From Luteibacter sp. (lineage in GTDB: Bacteria; Pseudomonadota; Gammaproteobacteria; Xanthomonadales; Rhodanobacteraceae), in assembly GCF_009912395.1 (NCBI RefSeq), contig NZ_WNDO01000008.1, positions 1 to 64,000 of the forward strand: a DNA stretch of 64,000 bases, given 5' to 3'. How positions within the stretch are numbered: position 1 is the first letter of the stretch; the number at the start of each line of letters is the position of its first letter. Positions 1 through 8,394 of this stretch are shown here, piece by piece. The position numbers were made by a program, and so were the translations under genes. The notes beneath the pieces are model-generated. The model made no database searches. It was not told the DNA's origin and was given only the letters and a program-made list of their open reading frames with translations.

Positions 1-137
1 GTGAACACCTCGCCACACGGGAGCAGGCCAAGGCTCATGTGTTTGACTACATTGAGGTTGACTACAATCGGATCCGGCTGCACTCGACCCTGGGCTACCT
101 CAGCCCAGAGCAGTACGAGCTGGCCAATGTCGCTTAG
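1..137 (+). CDS. IS3-family transposase (OrfB), C-terminal fragment
   Basis: Reading from base 3, the frame encodes the end of a DDE transposase. The motif [19 protein letters not shown] is the classic C-terminal signature of IS3-family OrfB (rve integrase core, just after the catalytic glutamate), and the stop is TAG at 135-137. The gene enters the window from the left, so its start, the catalytic DDE residues and any OrfA partner cannot be seen. OrfB carries out strand cleavage and transfer of the element. Nothing shows whether the complete copy is active. The adjoining truncated gene implies that the element inserted after that gene existed. Confidence 0.9.
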   Translation, partial: EHLATREQAKAHVFDYIEVDYNRIRLHSTLGYLSPEQYELANVA

Positions 138-167
138 ATAGGTGTCCGTAAATCAGGGGCAAGATCA
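1..167 (+). mobile_element. Right end of an IS3-family insertion sequence (partial)
   Basis: The transposase C-terminus ends at 137. About 30 bp later the sequence tgtccgtaaatcaggggcaa continues to a terminal ...gatca at 167. Its position and its 3' CA end fit the right terminal inverted repeat of an IS3-family element. The left end and target-site duplication lie outside the window, so the exact boundary at 167 is inferred. The next base begins the interior of a membrane-protein gene on the other strand. Confidence 0.7.
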
Positions 168-1109
168 GGATTTGAACGCCGCCGCCATGGGTGCGTCGGC
201 AAGCAGCAGCACTGAACAGGTCTTGTGGGGCGTGGCCGAGGACAACAAGGCAAACGATGCGGCGCGTGCGCCGATGGGAGGCACCAGGCTCACCGCCGCC
301 ATGATGCCGATGGCTAGATATACCAGGTGTTTGAATAGATCGGGATACCACCCCCGCACTATGCGTTGCGCTACCAGCAGCTGAACGAGAGCAACCATCA
401 TCATGGCCGCTATTAGTTTTGCGATGCCATAGGTGATGTCAAAGACGGAAATCGTTGGGACGGTCTGCAACAGTACGTAGACGATAAAAAAGGCGATATA
501 AGCTTGCAGCAAGTGGGCAAGCAGTAGTGCTGAGTAGAATCCGGTGCTGCACGGTTGCGGCTTAATAAGGGCCCTGCGAAGCACCCACGATCCCAAGGCT
601 GTTTGTAGAAGCATCACCGCAAGGACGATCAGGAAGCTCACCGCGATAGGGCTGTCCTTGTAGATCGATGCCCATGCGATGATCGCTGCCCATGCGAATC
701 CCGACACTACGGCCATCCCAATCCAATATCTTTCGATGATGCGCGACGGCCGGAGATTGGTCTGTTTTCCCGTCGCTGGGTCGATAGGCGTACGCATGAG
801 TGCGGCCAAAGTGGGGCCGCCGGACCGAATCGGCATGGTCAGGACGTGGCCGGGCATGGCCAGGGCGACGGCCAGGCAGGCGACGGCACTGATCACGATG
901 GCCACGATCGCAGGTAACGCCGACAGCACGCTGCTGCTGGCAAATCCGATAGGTAGTGAAAACTCGTGGCGAAAATCCGACCAAAGGACGGCGGCGATGG
1001 CGATCATCGCCGCCGTAAGTGGTGCCGCCCGCTTTGCCAGCCACGCAAGCGACTTGGACAACGACATGGACGACGTGGGATTTGGATGGAGAGGCTGCTG
1101 CGCAGACAT
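165..1109 (-). CDS. Multi-pass membrane protein of unknown function, probably truncated by the IS
   Basis: The reading frame encodes 314 residues with about six hydrophobic segments. They begin near residues 30-45 and 60-88, then 128-150, 152-172, 190-215 and 218-245. I do not recognise a family. The start at 1109 is the first ATG and is preceded by no clear ribosome site. The C-terminus ends ...AAAFKS and its TGA stop (165-167) is made from the last three bases of the neighbouring IS end, so the original protein probably continued and was cut by the insertion. The tail after residue 250 reads as a soluble start of a lost domain. It could still make a stable membrane protein, or be a pseudogene. 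Confidence 0.6.
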   Translation of the reverse strand: MSAQQPLHPNPTSSMSLSKSLAWLAKRAAPLTAAMIAIAAVLWSDFRHEFSLPIGFASSSVLSALPAIVAIVISAVACLAVALAMPGHVLTMPIRSGGPTLAALMRTPIDPATGKQTNLRPSRIIERYWIGMAVVSGFAWAAIIAWASIYKDSPIAVSFLIVLAVMLLQTALGSWVLRRALIKPQPCSTGFYSALLLAHLLQAYIAFFIVYVLLQTVPTISVFDITYGIAKLIAAMMMVALVQLLVAQRIVRGWYPDLFKHLVYLAIGIMAAVSLVPPIGARAASFALLSSATPHKTCSVLLLADAPMAAAFKS

Positions 1110-1271
1110 GGTGACCCTAAGTCGCAGGTTGATTTACGTCAGCATCGCGGGCCTGCGTCTCAAAGGTCGAGATTCCGCAGGTCCGTTGGGCTCTGTTGAC
1201 CGGCTGCTGGCGAAGTAGGGGCCATTCCGTGGCAATATCCCGGAACAGGCACCCAACGAAAGGATCTTGGT

Positions 1272-2276
1272 ATGCGGCCCATCCGGAAGATGTTCCCTGG
1301 CCTGCTGCTCTCGGCAGCACTCGGCGTCACGACCCTGGCCCATGCGGCCGACACCGATCTGGCAGCTACGCAAAAGCGAGCGGAAGCGGGAGATGCACAT
1401 GCCCAGGTGGCGTGGGGCAATCACCTGTTTAGCAGTAAAGACCGGAAACTTCGCGACAGCAGCACCGAGTGGTTCCGCAAGGCGGCGATGCAGGGCGATC
1501 ATGACGCGGAGTGGATGCTTGGTTCCGCCTACATGGCTGGGTACGGGGTTCAGCGCGATGGTAAGGCCGGTCTCGACTGGATGCGCCGTAGCCTCGCCGA
1601 TGGCACGCCGGATCACATGGCCATCTTTGGTATCACGCTACTCACTATGAACGCCATCGCCGGCGATCAGAACGATGGCGTGGAATGGCTCAACCGTTCG
1701 GTGACGGCGGGCTCGGCGCAGGGCATGAATATCATGGGCGTGTTCCACCTGTCGGGGGCGTTTGGCGTATCAAAAGACCCCACCGAAGGTGAGCGATTGA
1801 TGTTGAAGGCGGCCGGGATGGGCAATGCGGATGCGCAGGCATCCCTTGGTGCGCTCTATCTATCGGACTTGCTGGGTGCGCCAAAACCCGCAGAGGGCGT
1901 CCGCTGGCTGGAGACCGCTGCCAACCAGGGCAACGCCGATTCCCAGGGCACGCTCGCCTACCTCCTCATCACGGGCGACAAAGGGGTCACTAAGGACCCC
2001 GCACGCGGCGTGACCTGGGCGGAGAAGGCTGCGGCCAAGAACAATGCCAGGGGCTACTACGCCCTGGGCCTTGCCTATCTCTCCGGCAATGGCGAGCAGA
2101 GGGATCCGGCGCAAGCCTGGTTCAATCTCGGCGTCGCCGAACGCCTGGACACAAAGCATCAGCTCACCAAGGTGGCCGACCACATGTCCGAAGCCGCGAC
2201 GCAGTTGAATGCCGGTGACCTTGAACGCTTGCGCGCCCGCATCGAGAAGATCCCCAAGCCAGAGGGCGCGAGCTGA
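1272..2276 (+). CDS. Secreted Sel1-like repeat (SLR/TPR) protein
   Basis: The product has 334 residues. A Sec signal peptide covers residues 1-25 (hydrophobic LLLSAALGV, then cleavage after AHA). The rest is built from about six or seven Sel1-like repeats of roughly 36 residues with the pattern A-x3-LG-x2-Y-x2-G-x-GV-x2-D-x-KA-x2-W-x2-KAA-x2-G, for example around residues 75-110 and 165-205. Sel1 repeats fold as helical solenoids that bind other proteins and often act in envelope biogenesis or signalling. No catalytic domain is present. It stands alone, 160 bp downstream of the divergently oriented membrane gene, so its partner cannot be deduced from context. The ATG at 1272 is preceded by an AAAGGAT sequence. 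Confidence 0.85.
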   Translation: MRPIRKMFPGLLLSAALGVTTLAHAADTDLAATQKRAEAGDAHAQVAWGNHLFSSKDRKLRDSSTEWFRKAAMQGDHDAEWMLGSAYMAGYGVQRDGKAGLDWMRRSLADGTPDHMAIFGITLLTMNAIAGDQNDGVEWLNRSVTAGSAQGMNIMGVFHLSGAFGVSKDPTEGERLMLKAAGMGNADAQASLGALYLSDLLGAPKPAEGVRWLETAANQGNADSQGTLAYLLITGDKGVTKDPARGVTWAEKAAAKNNARGYYALGLAYLSGNGEQRDPAQAWFNLGVAERLDTKHQLTKVADHMSEAATQLNAGDLERLRARIEKIPKPEGAS

Positions 2277-2429
2277 CTCACCGTTTCGATGTCTTCTTGA
2301 CAACGATGTTCCAGACCAGGACAGCCAGCCCTATACCTTAGCGACATCACCCTGCCGGAAGACAGGGTGGACAGTTCCCGATGGCAATCGCTAGCCTGCG
2401 GATACATGGCCTTTTCAGGGAAGGAATTC

Positions 2430-3077
2430 ATGCTCGGCAATCGCTTCCTCGTGATCTACTCCGGCGTGCTTACCGCCGTTTTCGCGGTCTCCATGCTTTC
2501 TGGCTTCGCAAAGAGCCCGATCACCGCGTTCGACGAAATCAACGTCCAGCGCATCAATGTGCGCGAGCCGGACGGTACGTTGCGGATGGTCATTTCCAAT
2601 AGCGCCAGGCTTCCCGGTGTCATCGTCAAGGGCAAGGAGCAGCCGAAGGAAGATCGGCCCCAGGCAGGGATGATCTTCTTCAACGACGAGGGCTCGGAAA
2701 ACGGTGGCCTGATCTTTGGCGGCAAGCGCAACGACAAGGGTGACATCGTGGACGCGGGTGGTGCCCTGTCATTCGACCGCTATAACGCGAACCAGGTGGT
2801 GCAGCTGATTGGTGTCGATGACAAGGACAACCACTATGCCGGTCTGTCGGTCACCGACAGCAAGGAAAACGAGCACATCAAGCAGCGCATCTGGGTGGGG
2901 CGCAACGATGACGGTACCGCTACGCTGTCCATGAGGGATGGCGCGGGCAAGGAGCGTATTCAGATGAAGGTGCCGGCCGATGGTACGCCGGTGATCAATT
3001 TCCTGGACAAGGATGGGAAGGTCCAGAAGGTCATCACCGGCGCCGACACGGCCCCGCAGGGCGCTGCGCGCAGTTGA
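2430..3077 (+). CDS. Membrane-anchored exported protein of unknown function
   Basis: The start ATG at 2430 is chosen because AGGGAAGGAA lies just upstream at ideal spacing; earlier in-frame ATGs lack such a site. The 215-residue product begins with one hydrophobic segment (about residues 5-22, FLVIYSGVLTAVFAVSML), either an uncleaved anchor or a signal peptide. The rest is soluble, rich in Asp, Gly and Asn, with loosely repeated beta-strand units of the type 'L-x-M-x-D-x-x-G-K-x-R-I-x-M' and 'I-x-F-L-D-x-D-G-K' near residues 170-205. That suggests a repetitive beta structure facing the periplasm. I do not recognise a named family or catalytic residues. It lies 150 bp after the Sel1 gene in the same direction and could be cotranscribed. 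Confidence 0.7.
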   Translation: MLGNRFLVIYSGVLTAVFAVSMLSGFAKSPITAFDEINVQRINVREPDGTLRMVISNSARLPGVIVKGKEQPKEDRPQAGMIFFNDEGSENGGLIFGGKRNDKGDIVDAGGALSFDRYNANQVVQLIGVDDKDNHYAGLSVTDSKENEHIKQRIWVGRNDDGTATLSMRDGAGKERIQMKVPADGTPVINFLDKDGKVQKVITGADTAPQGAARS

Positions 3078-3101
3078 TCTGCTGAAGAAGGGAAGCCTGG
3101 T

Positions 3102-3944
3102 TCAGGCGTCGGCAACGATGAGCCAGGCGGGTGCCCAGCTGTAGTCAAACAGATGGGTCGTCGACTTCACTCGGTAGCCGGCGTCATCGAGTTCCCTGTG
3201 CCAGGCAGAGATCGTCTGCTCGAAATTCGACGGTGCCGTGGCCCGAAGTTGTCCGAGCAACATGGGGGCCAGAAAACCGCCCGCGACGAGCGGGGCATCG
3301 TCACCGTATGACTGTGCCGCTCGTTCGTAGCGTTGGGCCATGGATAGCATGCGCTCGGCTTCGCTGGTGAACTCCGGGACATCGAATTCAACGATGGCAA
3401 GTCGCGACACATGTCCGCGCAACTGTCTGAGCGAATCGAGACGCTCCATAGGCGGGATCGACTGGAGTGCGAAGGTCGACTGGGCGAGATCCCAGGCGTG
3501 TCCTGGTGCCGCCTCCGACAGGAACGTTTGTAGCGTCATCGGCCATGCATGGTCGTGAGGCAGCTTTGGCCTCAGGCTGTCCAGCAGGCCTGCATGGGGT
3601 TCCACCACGTCGATGCGGGTCGGGCGGCTAGCTGCACGTGCGAGGGCGGGGAGCAGCGCCATGCCGTCGCCGGCCCCGATATCGAGAAGCGAGCGAACCT
3701 CATGCTGCCCGTAAAGCGACGCCAATGCCTGGCTGACCGCATCGTAGAGCGCAGGGTTGCCACCCCCACGGATAAACACCTCGAAGGCGTGTGGCGCATC
3801 ATAGGCGTTGCGTTGGCCGGCCGAGAGGCTCTCGACAATGGCGGTCGCCATGAATGAGCCCTCATCCCGTGCGTCCAGAAGGTTCTGGTTGGCGTCTTCG
3901 CGATGGGCCAACTGGAGCAGGGCACGAGCAAGTGCGTTGTTCAT
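3102..3944 (-). CDS. Class I SAM-dependent methyltransferase
   Basis: The likely start is the ATG at 3944, giving 280 residues; an in-frame extension to 4067 is low-complexity and looks untranslated. Residues 86-94 are LLDIGAGDG, the glycine-rich motif I that binds S-adenosylmethionine. An acidic strand end (IDVVEPH, about 112-118) supplies the residue expected to hold the ribose. Further C-terminal residues (about 160-200) fit the rest of a Rossmann methyltransferase fold. The substrate cannot be predicted. An N-terminal helical segment of about 60 residues precedes the core, as in small-molecule methyltransferases. It lies 70 bp downstream of another minus-strand gene of unknown function and converges on the plus-strand gene ending at 3077. 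Confidence 0.8.
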   Translation of the reverse strand: MNNALARALLQLAHREDANQNLLDARDEGSFMATAIVESLSAGQRNAYDAPHAFEVFIRGGGNPALYDAVSQALASLYGQHEVRSLLDIGAGDGMALLPALARAASRPTRIDVVEPHAGLLDSLRPKLPHDHAWPMTLQTFLSEAAPGHAWDLAQSTFALQSIPPMERLDSLRQLRGHVSRLAIVEFDVPEFTSEAERMLSMAQRYERAAQSYGDDAPLVAGGFLAPMLLGQLRATAPSNFEQTISAWHRELDDAGYRVKSTTHLFDYSWAPAWLIVADA

Positions 3945-4014
3945 GCATCCATGGTAGCCGAGGCATCCGCGTCTCGGGCAAGCATCGCGGCTTGCCGAGG
4001 ATGGCGATCGCGGG

Positions 4015-4896
4015 TCAATCCAGTAAGGACAACAAATCCTCGTAACGCTGCTTGGCCGGCTGCGCATGGTTGGCGGCCATCTTGCGTTGCCACTTCAGGG
4101 ACTTTTCGGTGGCGTCCCGCTTGGCTTTCGCCGAGAGATCGAAGGTCACCGAGTACTCCAGCTCGTGGAGAAACGTCCAGAACTGATGCGGGGCGACGCA
4201 ACTGTTCAGGTGCTCGAGGATCTGGCTCTGGATATCGCTGATCTGGCTCTTGATCAACGTACTGGAGTCATGGGTTGCCATGTATTGCTTGGCCAGTTCC
4301 TTGTATTGCTTCACGCGATCGTTGATTTCGGCGGGGATCAGGCGACGGTCATTCTCGGGCAAGGGTGGGTAGGTGGCGGCGTCATCCCGGAACCCCTTGT
4401 CAGTGTGCAGCGCGTCCGCGTACTTGCGGAGATTCATGCGCACCTTCTCGATGGCCTGGTTGATGTCCGCCCGGTCGGGAACGAGATTGCCCGGTGCGCC
4501 GTTGATGATCTTGGCGACGAACAGCATGGTGTCATCCGCGTTCTGCGCCCTGTTGTCGAGGCTCCGGGCGCGGAGCGGTGCTTGCAGCTCGTTGTAGAGG
4601 TTGGTCTTGTAGGTTTGTTCCATGGCAGTGAAGACGCTGCCAAGGAGGGGCTTTAAGTGCTCATCCCAATGCAGCAGGTGCCGTCGGTCTTCAATGTGCC
4701 CCGGTGCGGCCCGGTTGACCTTGATCTTCTTGGCCACCTCAGGCCACGCGGGTCTTCCCGAGAGCGTGATCTGCCTGGTGGCCGGGTCCCGACGGAGACT
4801 CAGGGGCGGTTCCTTGTCGGTGCCTAACTGCTGCTTTTTCGCCGCGGGAGGCGCTGCCGATGGGGTGGCGGGAGCCTTTCGCTTCGCAGAGGGCAT
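4015..4896 (-). CDS. Orphan hypothetical protein with basic, proline/alanine-rich N-terminus
   Basis: The product has 293 residues and no signal peptide or membrane segment. Residues 1-30 are low complexity, rich in Ala, Pro and Lys, with two basic clusters (KRK near 5-7 and KK near 20-21) separated by a flexible Pro/Ala stretch. The remainder is predominantly helical and charged. A striking block near residues 68-85 (HIEDRRHLLHWDEHLKP) is rich in His, Arg and Asp. I do not recognise the family. The basic spacing resembles a bipartite nuclear localisation signal, which would suit a host-directed effector, but it also suits a DNA- or RNA-binding tail. No secretion genes are nearby. The ATG at 4896 is the only sensible start. 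Confidence 0.6.
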   Translation of the reverse strand: MPSAKRKAPATPSAAPPAAKKQQLGTDKEPPLSLRRDPATRQITLSGRPAWPEVAKKIKVNRAAPGHIEDRRHLLHWDEHLKPLLGSVFTAMEQTYKTNLYNELQAPLRARSLDNRAQNADDTMLFVAKIINGAPGNLVPDRADINQAIEKVRMNLRKYADALHTDKGFRDDAATYPPLPENDRRLIPAEINDRVKQYKELAKQYMATHDSSTLIKSQISDIQSQILEHLNSCVAPHQFWTFLHELEYSVTFDLSAKAKRDATEKSLKWQRKMAANHAQPAKQRYEDLLSLLD

Positions 4897-5107
4897 GGCT
4901 TGTCTCCTGGGGCGTCGTCACGGCAATGGCCGACTCTGGAGATTGAATCTTCACCGGGGCGTGAAATGTGACAGCAATCGCATTTTCCAGGCGGCCCCGG
5001 GGCGGGGTGCAGGCGTCGTCCGAAAACGAGGGATACGCGTCCTTTCCCCATGGCCTGGTCGATCCGACAATGCGAGCCAATAATCACCATCCAGGCGATG
5101 CCATTCG

Positions 5108-6355
5108 ATGACGAGTAGCCAATCGCGCGAGATGTCCCCGGATTTGCCGGCACCTCATGCACCGCAGTCGCCCCGGGTCGTTGTCCTGGCGATCGCGCAG
5201 GCGTTCTTCACTGCCGCCTTGGCGGTCGACCTGACATTGACGGGTATCACGGGCTACCAGCTCGCGCCCGACAAGGCTCTCGCGACCCTGCCTTTCGCGA
5301 TGATCACGGTGGCCGGTGCCGTGGCGACGTGGTTTGCCGCGCAGCTCATGCGACGCGTCGGGCGCCGCTACGCCTTTGTCATCGGCGCCGCGACCTGTGC
5401 AGTCGGTGGCTGCGTGAGCGTGTGGTCCGTCATTCACGGTAACTTCTGGGTCTTCTGCCTGGGCACTGCCGCCGTGGGTGTCTTCCAGGCCTTTGCGCAG
5501 TACTACCGGTTGGCGGCGGCCGACTCGGTGGACGCGAACGCCAAGGCGCGGGCGATTTCCATGGTGCTTGCCGGTGGTGTGGTGGCGGCCTTCCTGGGGC
5601 CGTTGCTCGCCGCGTGGAGCAGGCATTGGCTGTCGACGGTGTTTGCCGGCTCCTATCTGGCGGTCGACTTGCTGGGTGCCGCGTCCGCGTTGCTTTTCCT
5701 CTTGGCCTATCGCGACCAGCCGGACCATATCGCGCCCGTGGCAGGGGAGCCGGTCGCTGCGCGTGCCTTACCCGCCATTCTTTCCACACCCATCTCGCTG
5801 GCGGCGCTTGCCAATAATGCGGTCGGCGGCTTCGTCATGATGTTCATCATGACGGTGGCGCCGCTTGCGGCCATGGAGGCCCATTACTCCGTCGATGATG
5901 GCGCCTCCGTCATCCAGTGGCATCTGGTGGGCATGTATGCGCCGTCGTTGTTCGCGGGGCGCCTGATCGATCGCCTCGGTCTTCCGGTCGTGGTGTTCGC
6001 GGGTATCGGACTTAGTGCGCTCTGTCCACTGGTGGCGCTCGGGTCGGGTTCGCTCCTTGCCTATCACGCGGCGCTCCTGTGCCTCGGCGTCGGCTGGAAC
6101 TTCATGTTCGTCGGCGGCACCACGTTGCTTGCGTCGTCGTACCAGCCGTCCGAGCGAACCAAGGTGCAGGGGGCGGCGGAACTGTTGCGGTATGCGACCA
6201 CCGCGGTGGCGACCCTGGCCGCCGGGCCGGTGCTCGAACGCTTCGGCTGGGAGGCGTTGAACGTCGCCATGTTCCCCTTGCTTGCCCTGGCGACGGTGAT
6301 GACGATTCGTTGGGTTCGTCGTGAAGGCGCGGCATGGAGTGGGCGGCGTGCATGA
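5108..6355 (+). CDS. MFS transporter
   Basis: This 415-residue inner-membrane protein has the twelve hydrophobic segments and the size of a major facilitator superfamily carrier. A loop 2-3 signature of the MFS type (AAQLMRRVGRRYAF) is visible near residues 77-90, and a matching loop (FAGRLIDRLGLPVV) near 282-295 marks the second six-helix half. Such proteins move small molecules by proton antiport or symport; the cargo is unknown, with drug or metabolite export being the commonest role for this type. Its stop codon lies inside the start region of the next gene, so it is cotranscribed and probably translationally coupled with two GlxA-type regulators, which may sense its substrate. Confidence 0.85.
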   Translation: MTSSQSREMSPDLPAPHAPQSPRVVVLAIAQAFFTAALAVDLTLTGITGYQLAPDKALATLPFAMITVAGAVATWFAAQLMRRVGRRYAFVIGAATCAVGGCVSVWSVIHGNFWVFCLGTAAVGVFQAFAQYYRLAAADSVDANAKARAISMVLAGGVVAAFLGPLLAAWSRHWLSTVFAGSYLAVDLLGAASALLFLLAYRDQPDHIAPVAGEPVAARALPAILSTPISLAALANNAVGGFVMMFIMTVAPLAAMEAHYSVDDGASVIQWHLVGMYAPSLFAGRLIDRLGLPVVVFAGIGLSALCPLVALGSGSLLAYHAALLCLGVGWNFMFVGGTTLLASSYQPSERTKVQGAAELLRYATTAVATLAAGPVLERFGWEALNVAMFPLLALATVMTIRWVRREGAAWSGRRA

Positions 6356-7307
6356 CGTCGCCTTCGTCGTGTTTCCTGGTTTCCAGATCCAGGATCTCGG
6401 CGGACCGCTCGCCACCTTCGAAAGTGCAGGCCATCTGTCGACCAGCACGCCGTATCGATGCCATGTGGTGTCGCAGTCGGGTGGGCCGGTTGCGAGCAGT
6501 TCGGGTCTGGTCGTACTAACCACCCCGTTCGACAGCCAGCGGTTCGATACGGTGATCGTCACGGGCGGCGACGTGTCGGATGAACCGCAAGGGCATCCCC
6601 TCCTTGCGGCCCATCTTGCGCGGCTTGGCGCGGCCGGCGAGGCGCGCATCGCCAGCGTCTGCACGGGGGCATTCATCCTTGCCGAGTCGGGCCTGCTCGA
6701 CGGGCATCGCGCGACCACGCATTGGCGCTACGCGCTCTTGCTTCAACGTCGTTTCCCGGCGTTGCGAGTGCATGGCGACGCGATGTACATCCATGACCGG
6801 GGTATCTGGACGTCAGCCGGCGTCGCGGCGGGTATCGACCTGTCGCTGGCGTTGATCGGCGAAGACCTCGGCGCGGACGTCGCCAGGGAGACGGCACGGC
6901 AGTTGGTGTTCTGGCATCACCGTCCGGGCGGCCAGTCGCAGTTCGCGTCGTCCAGCGAGGTCGAGCCAGCGACAGACCGGATGCGCGAGGTGATGGCCTA
7001 TGTGGCGGCGCATCTTCCGGAAGACCTGTCGACCCCTCGCCTTGCACGGTTGGCCGACTTGAGTCCGCGTCAGTTCGCCCGGGCGTTCGTCGCGGAAACC
7101 GGATCCACGCCGGCCAAGGCGGTCGAGCGCCTGCGTGTGGAAGCGGCTACGCCGCGGGTTGAGGCCGGGAATGAGCCCATCGAGCGCATCGCCGCTGACG
7201 TGGGCTTTGTCGACCCGGAGCGCATGCGTCGCGCCTTTATCCGGGTCACGGGGCATCCACCGCAAAGCATCCGCCGGATGGGCAAAACGACGCATGGCCT
7301 AAAATGA
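6348..7307 (+). CDS. GlxA family transcriptional regulator (DJ-1/PfpI domain + AraC HTH), copy 1
   Basis: The N-terminal half is a DJ-1/PfpI (class I glutamine amidotransferase-like) domain with the conserved elbow SVCTGAF followed by LLDGHRATTHW. The C-terminal third is an AraC-type double helix-turn-helix with the motif RLADLSPRQFARAF and a second helix pair ending VGFVDPERMRRAF. GlxA-type proteins are cytoplasmic activators or repressors that sense small metabolites through the PfpI domain. A GTG at 6348 with GGAG nine bases upstream is the best start, overlapping the MFS stop; GTG at 6321 or 6339 would extend it by a few residues. It is immediately followed by a paralogue in an ATGA overlap. 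Confidence 0.85.
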   Translation: MHDVAFVVFPGFQIQDLGGPLATFESAGHLSTSTPYRCHVVSQSGGPVASSSGLVVLTTPFDSQRFDTVIVTGGDVSDEPQGHPLLAAHLARLGAAGEARIASVCTGAFILAESGLLDGHRATTHWRYALLLQRRFPALRVHGDAMYIHDRGIWTSAGVAAGIDLSLALIGEDLGADVARETARQLVFWHHRPGGQSQFASSSEVEPATDRMREVMAYVAAHLPEDLSTPRLARLADLSPRQFARAFVAETGSTPAKAVERLRVEAATPRVEAGNEPIERIAADVGFVDPERMRRAFIRVTGHPPQSIRRMGKTTHGLK

Positions 7308-8287
7308 GGAATACCATTATAATGGGACGCATGAATCGCATCGCGTTTTTCGTATCGCCCGGCTTCTGGCTGCTCGATCTGGCCGGCCCCATGGGCGCGT
7401 TCGAGGCCACCTCCTCGGTGGCTGGCGAGCCGCTATACGAGTTGGTCATCACCTCGGCGGATGGCGGGGCGGTGGTCAGTAGCGCCGGGCTGCCGCTGCC
7501 CACGCTGGCCCACGGCGATGTCCACGCCGATACGGTGGTCTTTATTGGTGGCGAGATCGCACCGATGCTGATGCCGGAGATCGTCGGGGCGGCGAAGGCG
7601 CACGCGGCCCATGCCGGGCGGGTCGCCAGTGTCTGTACGGGTGCGTTTCTTCTCGCGGAGACCGGCTTGCTGGATGGCCGGCGGGCGACCACGCATTGGC
7701 AGCGGGCCCGAGAGTTCCAGCAGCGCTATCCGCGGGTACGAACCGAGCCGGATGCGATCTTCGTGGCGGATGGTCATGTCTGGAGTTCGGCGGGCGTCAC
7801 GGCAGGCATTGACCTTGCCCTCGCGCTGATCGAGGCGGACCAAGGGGCGGAGATCGCGCGCCTGGTCTCGCAAAGCCTCGTGGTCTATCACCGACGATCG
7901 GGCGGGCAGTCGCAGTTTTCCGAGATGTCCCAGATGGAGCCGGCGTCGGACCGGATTCGTCGTGCGCTGGCCTTCGCACGTGAACACCTCAACCAGCCGC
8001 TACCCATCGAGCGGCTCGCCGAGGCGGCGAATCTGAGCGTGCGACAGTTTGGTCGCGCGTTTCGTCACGAAACAGGCGAGACACCGGCCAAGGCGGTCGA
8101 GCGCTTGCGCGTGGAAGCGGCGCGCTCGCGATTGCGCGATGGAGCGGAGCCGGTGGAGCGAATTGCCGCAGCCGTCGGCTTCCACGACCCGGAGCGGATG
8201 CGCCGTGCGTTCGTGAAAATCCATGGGATGTCGCCGCAGGCCATGCGCCGCGTGGCCAAGGGCACCGCGGATGTCCTGCATGCCTGA
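7304..8287 (+). CDS. GlxA family transcriptional regulator (DJ-1/PfpI domain + AraC HTH), copy 2
   Basis: This second 300-plus-residue GlxA-type protein has the same architecture as the gene before it: SVCTGAF elbow, LLDGRRATTHW, then an AraC-type DNA-binding domain (NLSVRQFGRAF, VGFHDPERMRRAF). The first ATG (7304) overlaps the upstream stop as ATGA, which implies translational coupling. ATGs at 7322 and 7331 are alternatives, and homologues usually begin near the MNRIAF at 7331. A perfect 12-bp palindrome containing TATAAT (7314-7325) lies between these starts and may give the gene its own promoter or operator. The two copies are clearly related but diverged, so they may recognise different ligands or form heteromers. 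Confidence 0.85.
   Translation: MRNTIIMGRMNRIAFFVSPGFWLLDLAGPMGAFEATSSVAGEPLYELVITSADGGAVVSSAGLPLPTLAHGDVHADTVVFIGGEIAPMLMPEIVGAAKAHAAHAGRVASVCTGAFLLAETGLLDGRRATTHWQRAREFQQRYPRVRTEPDAIFVADGHVWSSAGVTAGIDLALALIEADQGAEIARLVSQSLVVYHRRSGGQSQFSEMSQMEPASDRIRRALAFAREHLNQPLPIERLAEAANLSVRQFGRAFRHETGETPAKAVERLRVEAARSRLRDGAEPVERIAAAVGFHDPERMRRAFVKIHGMSPQAMRRVAKGTADVLHA
7314..7325. promoter_or_regulatory. Perfect 12-bp palindrome with embedded TATAAT
   Basis: The sequence ccattataatgg is its own reverse complement and contains a consensus -10 hexamer (7318-7323). It stands out as AT-rich within GC-rich coding sequence, exactly at the junction of the two GlxA genes. No convincing -35 is visible 17 bp upstream. 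It may be an operator, an internal promoter, or both. Confidence 0.35.
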
Positions 8288-8394
8288 ACGCGGGCTCTGA
8301 CGGGTGTCCTGAAAGGAGGTAACTGCGTCGTTTACGTCGTGCACACCTGCGACGCATTCTCATTCGTGAGAGCACGCCTTCACAGGATCACACC

